Position numbers and translations under genes: made by a program. The notes beneath the pieces were generated by a model. The model searched no databases. It was not told the DNA's origin and saw only the letters and a list, made by a program, of their open reading frames with translations. Shown here piece after piece: positions 24,753 through 33,787 of a DNA stretch of 64,000 nucleotides. Each line of letters opens with the position of its first letter. The stretch's first letter is position 1. The stretch is from Synanceia verrucosa (taxonomy: Eukaryota > Chordata > Actinopteri > Perciformes > Synanceiidae), in contig CM056554.1 in NCBI GenBank assembly GCA_029721515.1, forward strand, positions 24,491,488 to 24,555,487. Reading direction: 5' to 3'.

Positions 24753-24831
24753 TGGGGTGGCTGGGGGGGTGTGGGCGGGGGGTGGGGGTTGGGGATGGGG
24801 GTGGATGGTGGGGTGGTTGGGGTTGGGTGGG
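24753..24831 (+). promoter_or_regulatory. Cluster of G-runs with G-quadruplex potential in LINE 3'UTR
   Basis: More than ten runs of three or more G lie within about 80 bp on the LINE sense strand, with short spacers. This fits the usual G3+N1-7 quadruplex pattern several times over. A ten-G run also occurs at 22952-22961. G-rich, quadruplex-forming 3'UTRs are known from mammalian L1; folding here is inferred. Confidence 0.75.
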
Positions 24832-25427
24832 CCCTCGTGTCGCTGGCCCCTTGGACCTGTCCTGGCCTCCTGGGAGGTGGTGGTTTCTTTCTCCTCCTGG
24901 TCGTTGGATCTGCGTGGTTCTCGGTGGCCCGGGTGGCTCTCTGGGTTTGGCATCGTCGATGCTCCCACTTCCCCGGGTTGTTGTGGACACCTGGCCGATC
25001 TGGCCATGAGGGGTCGTGGTAGACGCTCTGGGTTTCGGTGTTCTACACACATGCATGTTTTATCCAGACCTTATTAACTCCTCCCGAGTCACATTGATAA
25101 GTACTGATGTGAACTGCTAGTATGTGCCAAATCATTCGTCCGACTTCTCACTAAGGTCATGTTTTCTCCACATACTTCTTTCATTTGTGTTCTTGGTAGC
25201 CTACTCTATACGGTTAGGTCCTCCACTACTCTGGTGTTCAATACTGTTGGGTGTTGGGATGAAGGTGTTAGGAATGACACAGTAGCTTACACGTTTTTTT
25301 TATTCCAATAGCACTGCCTGTCTGTAAACTTCACTTTTGTTTTGTCTTATCTCCTGTCTGTCATTTATTTCCCCCTCTTATCACCAAGGTGTAGCACGTC
25401 CCTCTCTGGCTTATAACAGGAAATTCC

Positions 25428-25437
25428 AATAAATAAA
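25428..25437 (+). promoter_or_regulatory. LINE polyadenylation signals (two overlapping AATAAA)
   Basis: AATAAATAAA contains AATAAA at 25428 and 25432, about 40-50 bp before the A-rich tail, a normal distance for a cleavage signal. Confidence 0.88.
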
Positions 25438-25476
25438 GTAAGATTAGATTCCAGGGAGGGCCGGTGATGGTCACAT

Positions 25477-25499
25477 AAAAAAAGAGAAAAAAAAAAAAT
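25477..25499 (+). repeat. LINE A-rich tail
   Basis: A run of A interrupted by one G, ending directly at satellite sequence. It marks the LINE 3' end and confirms the + orientation. Confidence 0.9.
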
Positions 25500-25500
25500 A

Positions 25501-26750
25501 TATATTGCTTGTTCTTGTTAGAATTGAGTATAAAATTCATGTTTCAACACAATATAATGAATTTTGGTTATGTTCTGTAGATTCACAATGTATCTGTTTT
25601 CTGTGTCTTTTTGGGCTTTTCAGGGCGAGAAAAGCCGTTTGGGGCAGTTTCAGCATGATGTACGCATGGGAAAGCTGATTTATCTGTTTTCTTCAATTTG
25701 AAGCATTTTTTCCACAAAATATTGCTGATTCTTGTTAGAATTGAGGAGAAACATGATGTTTCAACAGGATATAATGAGTTTTGGTTATGTTCTGTCGATT
25801 CACAATGTATTTGTTTTCTGTGTCTTTTTGGGCTTTTCAAGGCGAGAAAAGGCGTTTGGGGCAGTTTCAGGGTGATGTACGCTTGGGAAAGCTGATTTAT
25901 CTGTTTTCTTCAATTTGAAGCAATTTTTCCACAAAATATTGCTTATTATTGTTAGAATTGAGGAGAAACATCATGTTTCAACACGATATAATGAGTTTTG
26001 GTTATGTTCTGTAGATTCACAATGCAGCTGTTTTCCGTGTCTTTTTGTGCTTTTCAAGGCGAGAAAAGGCGTTTGGGGCAGTGTCAGCATGATTTACGCA
26101 TGGGAAAGCTGATTTACCTCTAGTCTTCCTTCAGAAGCATTTTTTCCACAAAATATTGCTGAGTCTTGTTAGAATTGAGGAGAAACATCATGTTTCAACA
26201 CGTTATAATGAGTTTTGGTTATGTTCTGTAGATTCATTATGTATCTGTTTTCTGTGTCTTTTTGGGCTTTTCAAGGCGAGAAAAGGTGTTTGGGGCACTT
26301 TCAGGGTGATGTACGCATGGGAAAGCTGATTTACCTGTTTTCTTCAATTTGAAGCAATTTTTCCACAAAATATTGCTTTTTCTTGTTAGAATTGAGTAGA
26401 AAATGCATGTTTAAACACGATATAATGAATTTTGGTTAGGTTCTGTAGATTCAAAATGTATCTGTTTTCTGTGTCTTTTTGGGCTTTTCAAGGCGAGAAA
26501 AGGTGTTTGGGGCATTTTCAGGATGATTTAAGCATGGGAAAGCTGATTTACCTCTAGTCTTCATTCAGAAGCATTTTTTCCACAAAATATTGCTTGTTCT
26601 TGTTAGAATTCAGGGGAAACATCATGTTTCAACACGATATAATGAGTTTTGGTTATGTTCTGTAGATTCACAATGTATCTGTTTTCTGTGTCTTTTTGGG
26701 CTTTTCAGGGCGAGAAAAGCCGTTTGGGGCAGGTTCAGCATGATTTACGC
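25501..26750 (+). repeat. 217-bp satellite, (+) orientation, about 5.8 monomers
   Basis: Satellite resumes after the LINE tail within the TATTGCTTGTTCTTGTTAG part of the monomer. The last unit has the GCAGGTTCAG variant that also precedes J2 at 3750. Confidence 0.95.
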
Positions 26751-26768
26751 GACGCATGTTTCGCATTC
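26751..26768. other. Satellite orientation switch J2, second instance
   Basis: The same 18-bp spacer as at 3772-3789 joins (+) satellite to (-) satellite, with the same bases on both sides. Confidence 0.85.
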
Positions 26769-27784
26769 ACATTGTGAATCTACAGAACATAACCAAAACT
26801 CATTATATCGTGTTGAAACATCATTTTTCGACTCAATTCCAACAAGATCAAGCAATATTTTGTAGAAAAAATGCTTCTGAATGGACAATAGAGGTAAATC
26901 AGCTTTCCCATGCGTAAATCAGGCTGAAACTGCCCCAAACGCCTTTTCTCGCCCTGAAAAGCCCAAAAAGACACAGAAAACAGATACATTGTGAATCTAC
27001 AGAACATAACCAAAACTCATTATAACGTGTTGAAACATGATGTTTCCCCTGAATTCTAACAAGAACAAGCAATATTTTGTGGAAAAATTGCTTCAAATTG
27101 AAGAAAACAAGTAAATCAGCTTTCCCATGCGTAAATCAGGCTGAAACTGCCCCAAACGCCTTTTCTCGCCCTGAAAAGCCCAAAAAGACACAGAAAACAG
27201 ATACATTTTAAATCTACAGAACATAACCAAAACTCATTATATCGTGTTGAAACATCATGTTTTGACTCAATTCCAACAAGAATCAGCAATATTTTGTGGA
27301 AGAATTGCTTCAAATTGAAGAACATAGGTTTTTCAGCTTTCCCATGCTTAAATCATCCTGAAACTGCCCCAAACGCCTTTTCTCGCCTTGAAAAGCCCAT
27401 AAAGACAAAGAAAACAGACACATTGTGAATCTACAGAACATAACCAAAACTCATTATATCAAGAACAAGCAATATTTCGAAGAAAAAATTGCTTCTGAAT
27501 GGACAATAGAGGTAAATCAGCTTTCCCATGCGTAAATCAGGCTGAAACTGCCCCAAACGCCTTTTCTCGCCTTGAAAAGCCCCAAAAAGACACAGAAAAC
27601 AGACACATTGTGAATCTACAGAACATAACTAAAACTCATTATATTGTGTTGAAACATCATGTTTCGACTCAATTCTAACAGGAATCAGCAATATTTTGTG
27701 GAAAAAATGCTTCTGAATGAAGACTTGAGTTAAATCAGCTTTCCCATGCGTAAATCATGCTGAAACTGCCACAAACGCCTTTTC
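26769..27784 (-). repeat. 217-bp satellite, (-) orientation, about 4.7 monomers
   Basis: This short array links J2 to the 5' end of Gmr1-like copy 2. It shares rare variants with the 3790-14042 array: the 34-bp deletion (junction at 27460) and the ACATTTTAAATCTACAG variant (27204 and 12352). It appears to be the same ancestral flank, with about 42 fewer monomers. Confidence 0.95.
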
Positions 27785-27822
27785 GCTCGGGCGCACAGTC
27801 GAGTGCGGGGCGTCGTCATTTT

Positions 27823-27858
27823 ATTGGTTTTATTTATTGCATTGGTTTTATTTATTGC
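27823..27858 (+). repeat. 18-bp tandem duplication in the retroelement leader
   Basis: Two perfect copies of ATTGGTTTTATTTATTGC, as in copy 3. Confidence 0.95.
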
Positions 27859-27914
27859 ATTTATTTGAAGGTGTTCAAAATTGGAGCTAGGTCGTGTTTG
27901 TCAAGAAGGTAAGA

Positions 27915-29111
27915 ATGGCTGAGTTAGCGGAGTTTTTTGAGAATCCATCGGACAATTTTTTGGATAAATGTACAAAAGAACAACTACTTAAAATCACGGA
28001 CCACTATAAATTTGAGATACCTGATAAAAGATTAAAAGAAACCGTGAAGTCTATTTTGAAAGCCAATTGATATGTTACCTGTTGCCACGGAGTCTCTGGT
28101 TAAGGAGCAAGCTTCTGCTGTCCATTTACCTCCGTCGTTTACAACAAACAGTGCTTTGACATTTGACCAGCAAAAGGAACTACTTTTACTCCAACTTGAA
28201 CATGATAAAATAAAACATAATGCAAATATTGCAAAGGAATTAGAAATGGAGAAAATGCGTCGTCAAACAGAACATGCCAAGTTGTCTTTGGAGCAGGCCA
28301 AATTAGAGTTGCTAAAATCAGGGAATGTGCCAGGAGGTAGTATTGGATTCGACATTGGAAGTCCTTTGTTACCTGCGCGGGCTCAAGATAGTTTTGATGT
28401 GCTCGGTAATCTTAGATTTTTGCCGAAGTTTAATGAGAGAGAGCCAGAAAACGTTTTCATATTGTTCGAGCGCATAGCTGATGCCCGAATTGGCCGGACT
28501 CTGCTCGCGTTTTGATGCTTCAATGCGTATTGACGGGTAAAGCGCAAGAGGCATATTCTTCACTGCCTGTTTCCCAATGTAACGATTATGAGGGTGTGAA
28601 GTCAGCAGTATTAAAAGCATATGAATTGGTTCCCGAGGCGTATAGGCAACGATTTAGATCATGGAAAAAAAGTGAGAAACAAACACATTTGGAATATGCA
28701 CGGGATTTGAACGCACACTTTCAACGCTGGTGTATAGCTTTGCAAGTGGATACTTATGACAAGCTCGCAGATTTGGTGGTTTTAGAACAATTTAAGAACT
28801 CAGTCCCTGAAGTGATTGCTACTTATGTTAATGATCACAAGGTAACTACTGCTATGGCTGCTGCTGAGCTTGCGGATGATTATGTGTTGACACATAAGTG
28901 TAGTTTTGGCACACGTTATATTGATGGGCAGGACACCAACATGAGTGGGGCTAGTTTGTTTCAAAAGATCGTAGTCTTCAGGTTCAGAATGCAGATAAAA
29001 TTTGTAACTTTTGTCGTAAGAGAGGCCACTGGAAAGCAGACTGTTACGCTCTCAAAGCTAAAACTAAAAGTGGAGCAGTGGTTCAGCCGAAAGGTGCTTG
29101 CTCAGTTATGA
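27915..29111 (+). pseudogene. gag of Gmr1-like element (copy 2), SCAN-like capsid and zinc knuckle
   Basis: The structural protein of the element particle. The ATG at 27915 opens 51 codons (MAELAEFFENPSDNF...) ending at TGA 28068-28070. The protein continues in another frame from 28072 with a long helical region (about residues 29-83 of that segment, rich in Glu, Lys, Gln and Leu, likely coiled coil) and the start of the capsid. One G is missing near 28487. From 28512 the capsid continues; residues 39-129 of that segment (28626-28898) closely resemble the SCAN domain of vertebrate zinc-finger proteins (YRQRFRSW, LVVLEQFKNSVPE). A further shift precedes the CCHC knuckle CNFCRKRGHWKADC at 29003-29044. 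At least three frame changes make this copy non-coding as assembled. Confidence 0.85.
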
Positions 29112-29135
29112 CGATGCCTGCAATTCCTCTCTTAA

Positions 29136-29600
29136 GTGATGCCTGCACTTCCTCTCTTAAGTGCTGCAAGTACAGAGGTGGATACGGAGTTAGAGCAACT
29201 TGAAGTCTTTTTGCCTTTTATGTCAGATGGATTTGTTTCTCTGACAGGAAGCACTGAGATAGTGCCGGTAAAAATACTGCGTGACACTGCGGCTGTTGGC
29301 TCGTTTATACATGCATCTGTATTGACTTTTTCTCCAGAAAGTGATACGGGTAGTTGTCTTCCTGTATTGTGTATGGGCATGAAAGTGCTAAATGTACCAC
29401 TGCATAAAATCAAGCTATATTCTGATTTGTATACGGGAGAAATGGAGGTTGGTGTGCGCCCGGCGTTGCCAATTAAGGGCATTACGCTCATACTGGCTAA
29501 TGGAGTGGCAGGTAGTCATGTGTGGGCTAATAGTCAGACACCACCTCCTGTTTCCTCGGTGCCGTTAATCGATAGTCAATCAAATGAGACTGAGATATAA
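29136..29600 (+). pseudogene. Aspartic protease of Gmr1-like element (copy 2)
   Basis: A retropepsin-like domain of about 150 residues, expected to cleave the Gag-Pol polyprotein. The catalytic motif reads Asp-Thr-Ala (29283-29291, ILRDTAAVGSFI) in place of the commoner Asp-Thr/Ser-Gly; I recall DTA in related fish gypsy proteases. The flap and core segments VPLHKIKLYSDLYTGEMEVG and KGITLILANGVAG follow. The frame is open throughout and ends at TAA 29598-29600. It is separated by stops from gag upstream and from integrase downstream, although the family normally makes one polyprotein, so the apparent start at 29136 is arbitrary. Confidence 0.78.
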
Positions 29601-29774
29601 TCGGTTCGGGTGGGTTTGCGGCGTGCGCAGTGACGCGTGCCATGACACCATCCACTAGTGACAAGCGGAGTGACGAAAACGGTGTGGGTAATATGGTAGA
29701 GCTGTCTGCGTTTTCGTTGGCCGATCTACCGCTTTCGATTTCCAGGAGGACCCTGTAAGGGAGCAGCTGGCAAT
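29601..29774 (+). other. Protease-integrase linker, degenerate
   Basis: A linker in which short coding-like stretches can be read in shifting frames (for example ACAVTRAMTPS and VELSAFSLADLP). It has lost its frame in both copies. No motif of known function is seen. Confidence 0.6.
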
Positions 29775-30967
29775 GTGTCATTGAAATGTTTATTTAGCCA
29801 GGTTCTTCCCATGGAGGATGAAAAAGACAGGTTGTGGGGTTATTTTGTGCGTGACTCTATGTTGATCAGGAAGTGGGTGCCTCGCGGTGAAAATTTTGTT
29901 GGTGATCCCGTTTATCAGGTGGTGATCCCGGCTAAATTCCGCGCAACCGTGTTAAGACTGGCGCACGATGAAGCTGGGCATTGTGGTGTGGGGAAAACAT
30001 ATGATCGGGTTTTACGCCATTTTTTTGGCCGAAACTTAAGAAGGATGTTTCCACTTATGTTAAAACATGCCACATGTGCCAACTGACAGGCAAACCTAAT
30101 CAAAGAATTCCACCAGCTCCATTATTCCCTATTCCAGCTCTGAGCCAGCCTTTCGAGCACATTATAATTGACTGTGTAGGTCCGTTGACGCGCTCTAAAT
30201 CCGGTGCCACTCATCTCCTCACTAAAATGTGTCAAAGTACGCGTTATCCAGCAGCTTATCCACTACGAACGATAACTGCGAGGGCAGTGGTGCGCGCTCT
30301 GTCCCAATTCATGTCCATCTTTGGTATTCCGAGAATAATTCAGTCCGATCAGGGATCGAATTTTTCCTCTCACCTTTTCGCTCAGGTATTAAAGCTTCTG
30401 CATGTTAAGCACAACAAGGCATCTGCCTACCACGCACAAAGTCAAGGTGCGCTGGAACGATTTCACCAGACCTTGAAGGCACTGTTACGCGCATATTGTA
30501 CAGAGATGGGGGCAGACTGGGAGGAAGGTTTGCCGTGGCTGATGTTGTCTGCTCGGGAGGTGACCCAGGACAGCACGGGGTTCAGTCCCAATGACTTGGT
30601 ATTTGGCCATACAGTTCGTGGCCCGTTAACTATGCTGTATGATAACTTAGATAACCGTGAACCACCTGCTAATTTCATTAATTATGTCAACGCTTTTCGG
30701 CATAGGTTGTATGTGTCAGGTCAAATGGCCAAACAAAACTTATCGGCTGAGCAAGCCAAAATGAAAGGTCTGTATGATAGGCGCGTAGAATGCAGAGTTT
30801 TTAAGGAAGGAGATCAGGTTTTAGCTTTGTTACCAATTATAAGTTCTCCATTTCAAGCTAAATTCTCTGGTCCATATACGGTGATGAAACAAGTGTCTGA
30901 ATTGAATTATATTATTTCCACTCCAGATCGCAAAAATCCAGTCACTTATGCCACATTAACCTTTTAA
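29775..30967 (+). pseudogene. Integrase of Gmr1-like element (copy 2), one frameshift
   Basis: DDE integrase. The N-terminal HHCC finger begins in the 29775 frame (HDEAGHCGVGKTYDRVLRHFF). One T is missing from the T run near 30026 relative to copy 3, and the protein continues in another frame from before 30068 with the CX2C pair intact (Cys codons 30068-30070 and 30077-30079). The catalytic core is complete: Asp codon at 30170 (IIDCVGP), Asp at 30347 (QSDQGSNF) and Glu at 30455 (LERFHQ), spacing DX58DX35E. The GPY/F-type C-terminal module (FSGPYTV) follows. TAA at 30965-30967 results from an extra T in a T/A run; copy 3 reads through toward RT. Its position upstream of RT is the diagnostic oddity. 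Confidence 0.9.
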
Positions 30968-30984
30968 AACCGTATTATACCCGT

Positions 30985-32661
30985 GTGGTCCCCAAAGGCG
31001 ATGAAGAGGATAAATCTCTGCCCAGCAACGTGAGTCCTGCATGCCTGGTGGGGAGGGTGTCGGAGGTTTGTGTTCCTCATTCTGTGGGGACGGAGGTAGA
31101 GGATGGTTTTCTCCCGTTGGATCCCGCTGTGCTGCAGGGTCGCTTAAGAAATTCTGAATTACTAACAAAATTGGATGTTATGTTGTGCCATTTGCCAGAT
31201 CAGGAGAGGGAAGAGTTGTCTGTCTTGATTAAGGATTTCCTCTGCCTGTTTGATGATATTCCTTCTCGGACTCATGTGATTGAGCATGAGATCGGTGTGG
31301 GAGAGGCCATGCCAATCAAACAGAGGTTTTACCGAGTGCACCCAGAGAAACGAAAATATTTGGATGCAGAAGTAAATTATATGTTGGATCATGGCATTGC
31401 AGGGCCGTTATCTTCCAGCTGGGCCTCACCGTCTATCATGGTGCCAAAATCATATAACACGCCTCGTTTCTGCACTGATTTTCGCAAGGTTAACGCAGTC
31501 ACTAAGCCTGATGCTTTCCCTCTTCCTCGAATGGAAGACTGCATAGATCAGATGGGCCAGGCCAAGTATGTGAGTAAATTTGATCTTCTTAAAGGGTACT
31601 GGCAGGTTCCTCTGACGCCACGAGCACGAGAGATCAGTGCTTTTGTGACACCTAACGGGCTTTCTTCCTACAATGTTATGCCCTTCGGGTTATGAAATGC
31701 ACCAGCAACTTTTCAGAGATTGATGGTGAAGGTTTTGGGTGATCTTGAGGGATGCACTGTGTACTTGGATGACGTGGTGGTTTATTTTGATACTTGGTGT
31801 TCACATTTGGAAAGTATTCGTGCCCTGTTCTGCCGGTTAGCTGAGGCCCATCTGACTGTGAATCTAGCAAAATGCGAGTTTGCGAAGGCATCTGTGACAT
31901 ATTTGGGCTGGGTTGTCGGTCATGGAGAAATCCGTCCGGTGCAGGCCAAAGTGCGAGCTGTCCAGGATTACCCTGTTCCTGAAAATAAAAAAGACCTTAT
32001 GCGTTTCCTTGGGCTTGTTGGATACTGCAGAAGTTTTTGTCAGAACTTTGCTGAGGTTGTGGCGCCTCTTACTGACTTGTTGAGGGGAAATGCTGTTTTT
32101 GATTGGACTTTAACCTGTCAGCAGGATGATAGGATTAAGGAGATACTGTGCAGTGACCCCGTCTTAGCTGCTCCGCGATCTGATAGACCTTTTTCGCTGC
32201 AGGTTGATGCCAGCCATGTCGGAGCAGGATCAGTCCTGGTGCAAGTTGACGATGGGGGAGTTGAGAGGCCAGTGTGTTTCTTCTCTAAGAAGTTCTTCTC
32301 TTATCAGGTGAATTATTCCACCATAGAGAAGGAAGCGCTAGCTCTGATTTGGTCGTTAAAACATTTTGAGGTGTATGTAGGGTCCGGTGTTGTTCCGGTG
32401 ATCGTTTACACCGATCATAACCCTTTGACTTTTCTGTCTTCCTTAAAATGTCCAAACCCTCGTCTGATTAGGTGGTCACTGATGCTGCAGTCATATTGGC
32501 TTGATATAAGATATATAAAAGGCTCAGATAATGTAGTGGCAGATGCATTGTCTCGAGCTCCCCAGTTGGAAAGTATTGAGTGGTTATCTGTTATTTTACC
32601 TCTTTATTCTTGTTCCTTCTTTGTCCTCTTCAAATGCTTCCAAAGGGTACCCAGTTGCTGA
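30985..32661 (+). pseudogene. Reverse transcriptase and RNase H of Gmr1-like element (copy 2), one stop codon
   Basis: RT copies the element RNA and RNase H removes the template. It is a single frame of about 558 codons, interrupted only by TGA at 31693-31695, directly after the MPFGL motif. RT motifs: FCTDFRKVNAVTKPDAFPLP, palm Asp in KFDLLKGYWQVPL, and YLDD at 31762-31773. After the RT connection comes RNase H with the four expected acidic residues: VDAS, TIEKEALAL, YTDHNPL and NVVADALSR. The short tail ends at 32661. A TGA in this position is easily made by a CpG transition of an Arg codon. Both catalytic centres are otherwise intact, so this domain decayed least. Copy 1 repeats its last 120 codons. 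Confidence 0.93.
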
Positions 32662-32910
32662 GGGCTGAGTTATGGTGTCAAGTGGTGATGTTGGTGGGTA
32701 ACAGACAATCATCAGGTCGGTAGGTAGCTGTTCCATCTAGGTTGCATATTTCTTCCTCAAGATAATGTTGAAAAACATTTTCTTGTATATTTCTCCAGGA
32801 TATTGTATTGTACGTATTGTTTTGTTGTTACTGCACTTTTGTAAATATTAGGCCTACCTGCTTAAAATGTTATTTGTTCACCCGACTAGCTTGGGATATT
32901 GGTTTCCGTG
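32662..32910 (+). other. 3' non-coding end of Gmr1-like copy 2
   Basis: 249 bp after the RNase H stop, AT-rich, and near-identical to 362-610 of copy 1. I see no polypurine tract, no TG-initiated LTR border and no AATAAA. It is either 3'UTR or the left part of a truncated LTR. Confidence 0.7.
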
Positions 32911-33776
32911 AAAAAGACACAGAAAACAGATACATTGTGAATCTACACAACATAACCAAAACTCATTATATCGTGTAGAAACATCATGTTTCGACTCAAT
33001 TCTAACAAGAATCAGCAATATTTTGTAGAAAAAATGTTTCTGAATGGACAATAGAGGTAAATCAGCTTTCCCATGCTTAAATCATCCTGAAACTGCCCCA
33101 AACGCCTTTTCTCGCCCTGAAAAGCCCAAAAAGACACAGAAAACAGATACATTGTGAATCTACACAACATAACCAAAACTCATTATATCGTGTAGAAACA
33201 TCATGTTTCGACTCAATTCTAACAAGAATCAGCAATATTTTGTAGAAAAAATGTTTCTGAATGGACAATAGAGGTAAATCAGCTTTCCCATGCTTAAATC
33301 ATCCTGAAACTGCCCCAAACGCCTTTTCTCGAATTGAAAAGCCCAACAAGACACAGAAATCCGATACATTGTGAATCTACAGAACATAACGAAAACTCAT
33401 TATATCGTGTTGAATCATGATCTTTCTACCCAAATCTAACAAGAATAAGCAATATTTTGTGGAAAAAATGCTTCTGAATGGACAAGGGAGGTAAATCAGC
33501 TTTCCCATGCGTAAATGATGCTGCAACATCATGGGTCGACTCAATTCTAACAAGAATAAGTAATATTTTATGGAAAATTTGCTTCAAATAGAAGAAAACA
33601 GGTAAATCAGCTTCCCATGCTAAAATCATCCTGAAAATGCCCCAAACGCCTTTTCTCGCCTTGAAAAGCCCAAAAAGACACAGAAAACAGATACATTGTG
33701 AATCTACAGAACATAGCCGAAACTCATTATATCGTTTTCAAACATCATGTTTCGACTAAATTCTAACAAGAATAAG
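32911..33776 (-). repeat. 217-bp satellite, (-) orientation, about 4 monomers
   Basis: Starts at AAAAAGACACAG as after copy 1. The first two monomers (about 32911-33127 and 33128-33344) are almost identical. One unit near 33520 lacks roughly 100 bp. Length differs from the homologous flank of copy 1 by about 546 bp. Confidence 0.95.
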
Positions 33777-33787
33777 GAAAACTCATT
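33777..33787. other. Satellite orientation switch J1, second instance
   Basis: The same junction as 931-941: (-) satellite ending AACAAGAATAAG, an 11-bp scrap GAAAACTCATT, then (+) satellite GGATGATTTACGC. Confidence 0.85.

Larger units (their letters stand above)
22507..25476 (+). other. LINE 3'UTR, about 3 kb, with two GC-rich blocks
   Basis: Non-coding. AT-rich at 22507-22790, including a diverged repeat of the ORF2 end. It is then strongly GC-rich and G-biased on the + strand at about 22795-23740, mixed at 23741-24190, GC-rich again to about 25040, and ordinary to the tail. Long stop-free frames here reflect composition and match no family. Its position between ORF2 and the poly(A) tail identifies it as 3'UTR. 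An independent insertion within it cannot be excluded. Confidence 0.75.
17751..25499 (+). mobile_element. L1-like LINE (teleost L1/Tx1 group), 5' end lost in gap
   Basis: An autonomous non-LTR retrotransposon: ORF1 (RNA-binding), a 489-bp inter-ORF region, ORF2 (endonuclease and reverse transcriptase), a 3'UTR of about 2.97 kb, overlapping AATAAA signals and an A-rich tail at 25477-25499. ORF2 is broken by one stop codon and one frameshift only, so the insertion looks young. Satellite resumes immediately after the tail. The 5' end is missing, so no target-site duplication can be checked. Confidence 0.92.
27785..32910 (+). mobile_element. Gmr1-like Ty3/gypsy element, copy 2, full internal region without LTRs
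   Basis: 5.1 kb with the order leader, gag, protease, integrase, RT, RNase H and a 249-bp 3' non-coding end. Integrase upstream of RT is the Ty1/copia-like order found within Ty3/gypsy only in Gmr1-like elements, as established for that group. The RT and RNase H motifs are clearly gypsy-type. No LTR pair or target duplication is visible; satellite abuts both ends. A leader stretch near 27880 (TTGGAGCTAGGTCGTG) might be a tRNA primer site, but this is uncertain. Confidence 0.92.

Noticed and set aside
24307..25056. 249-codon Pro/Arg-rich frame on the minus strand
   Set aside because: Complement of the G-rich 3'UTR; composition artefact without domain or start context.
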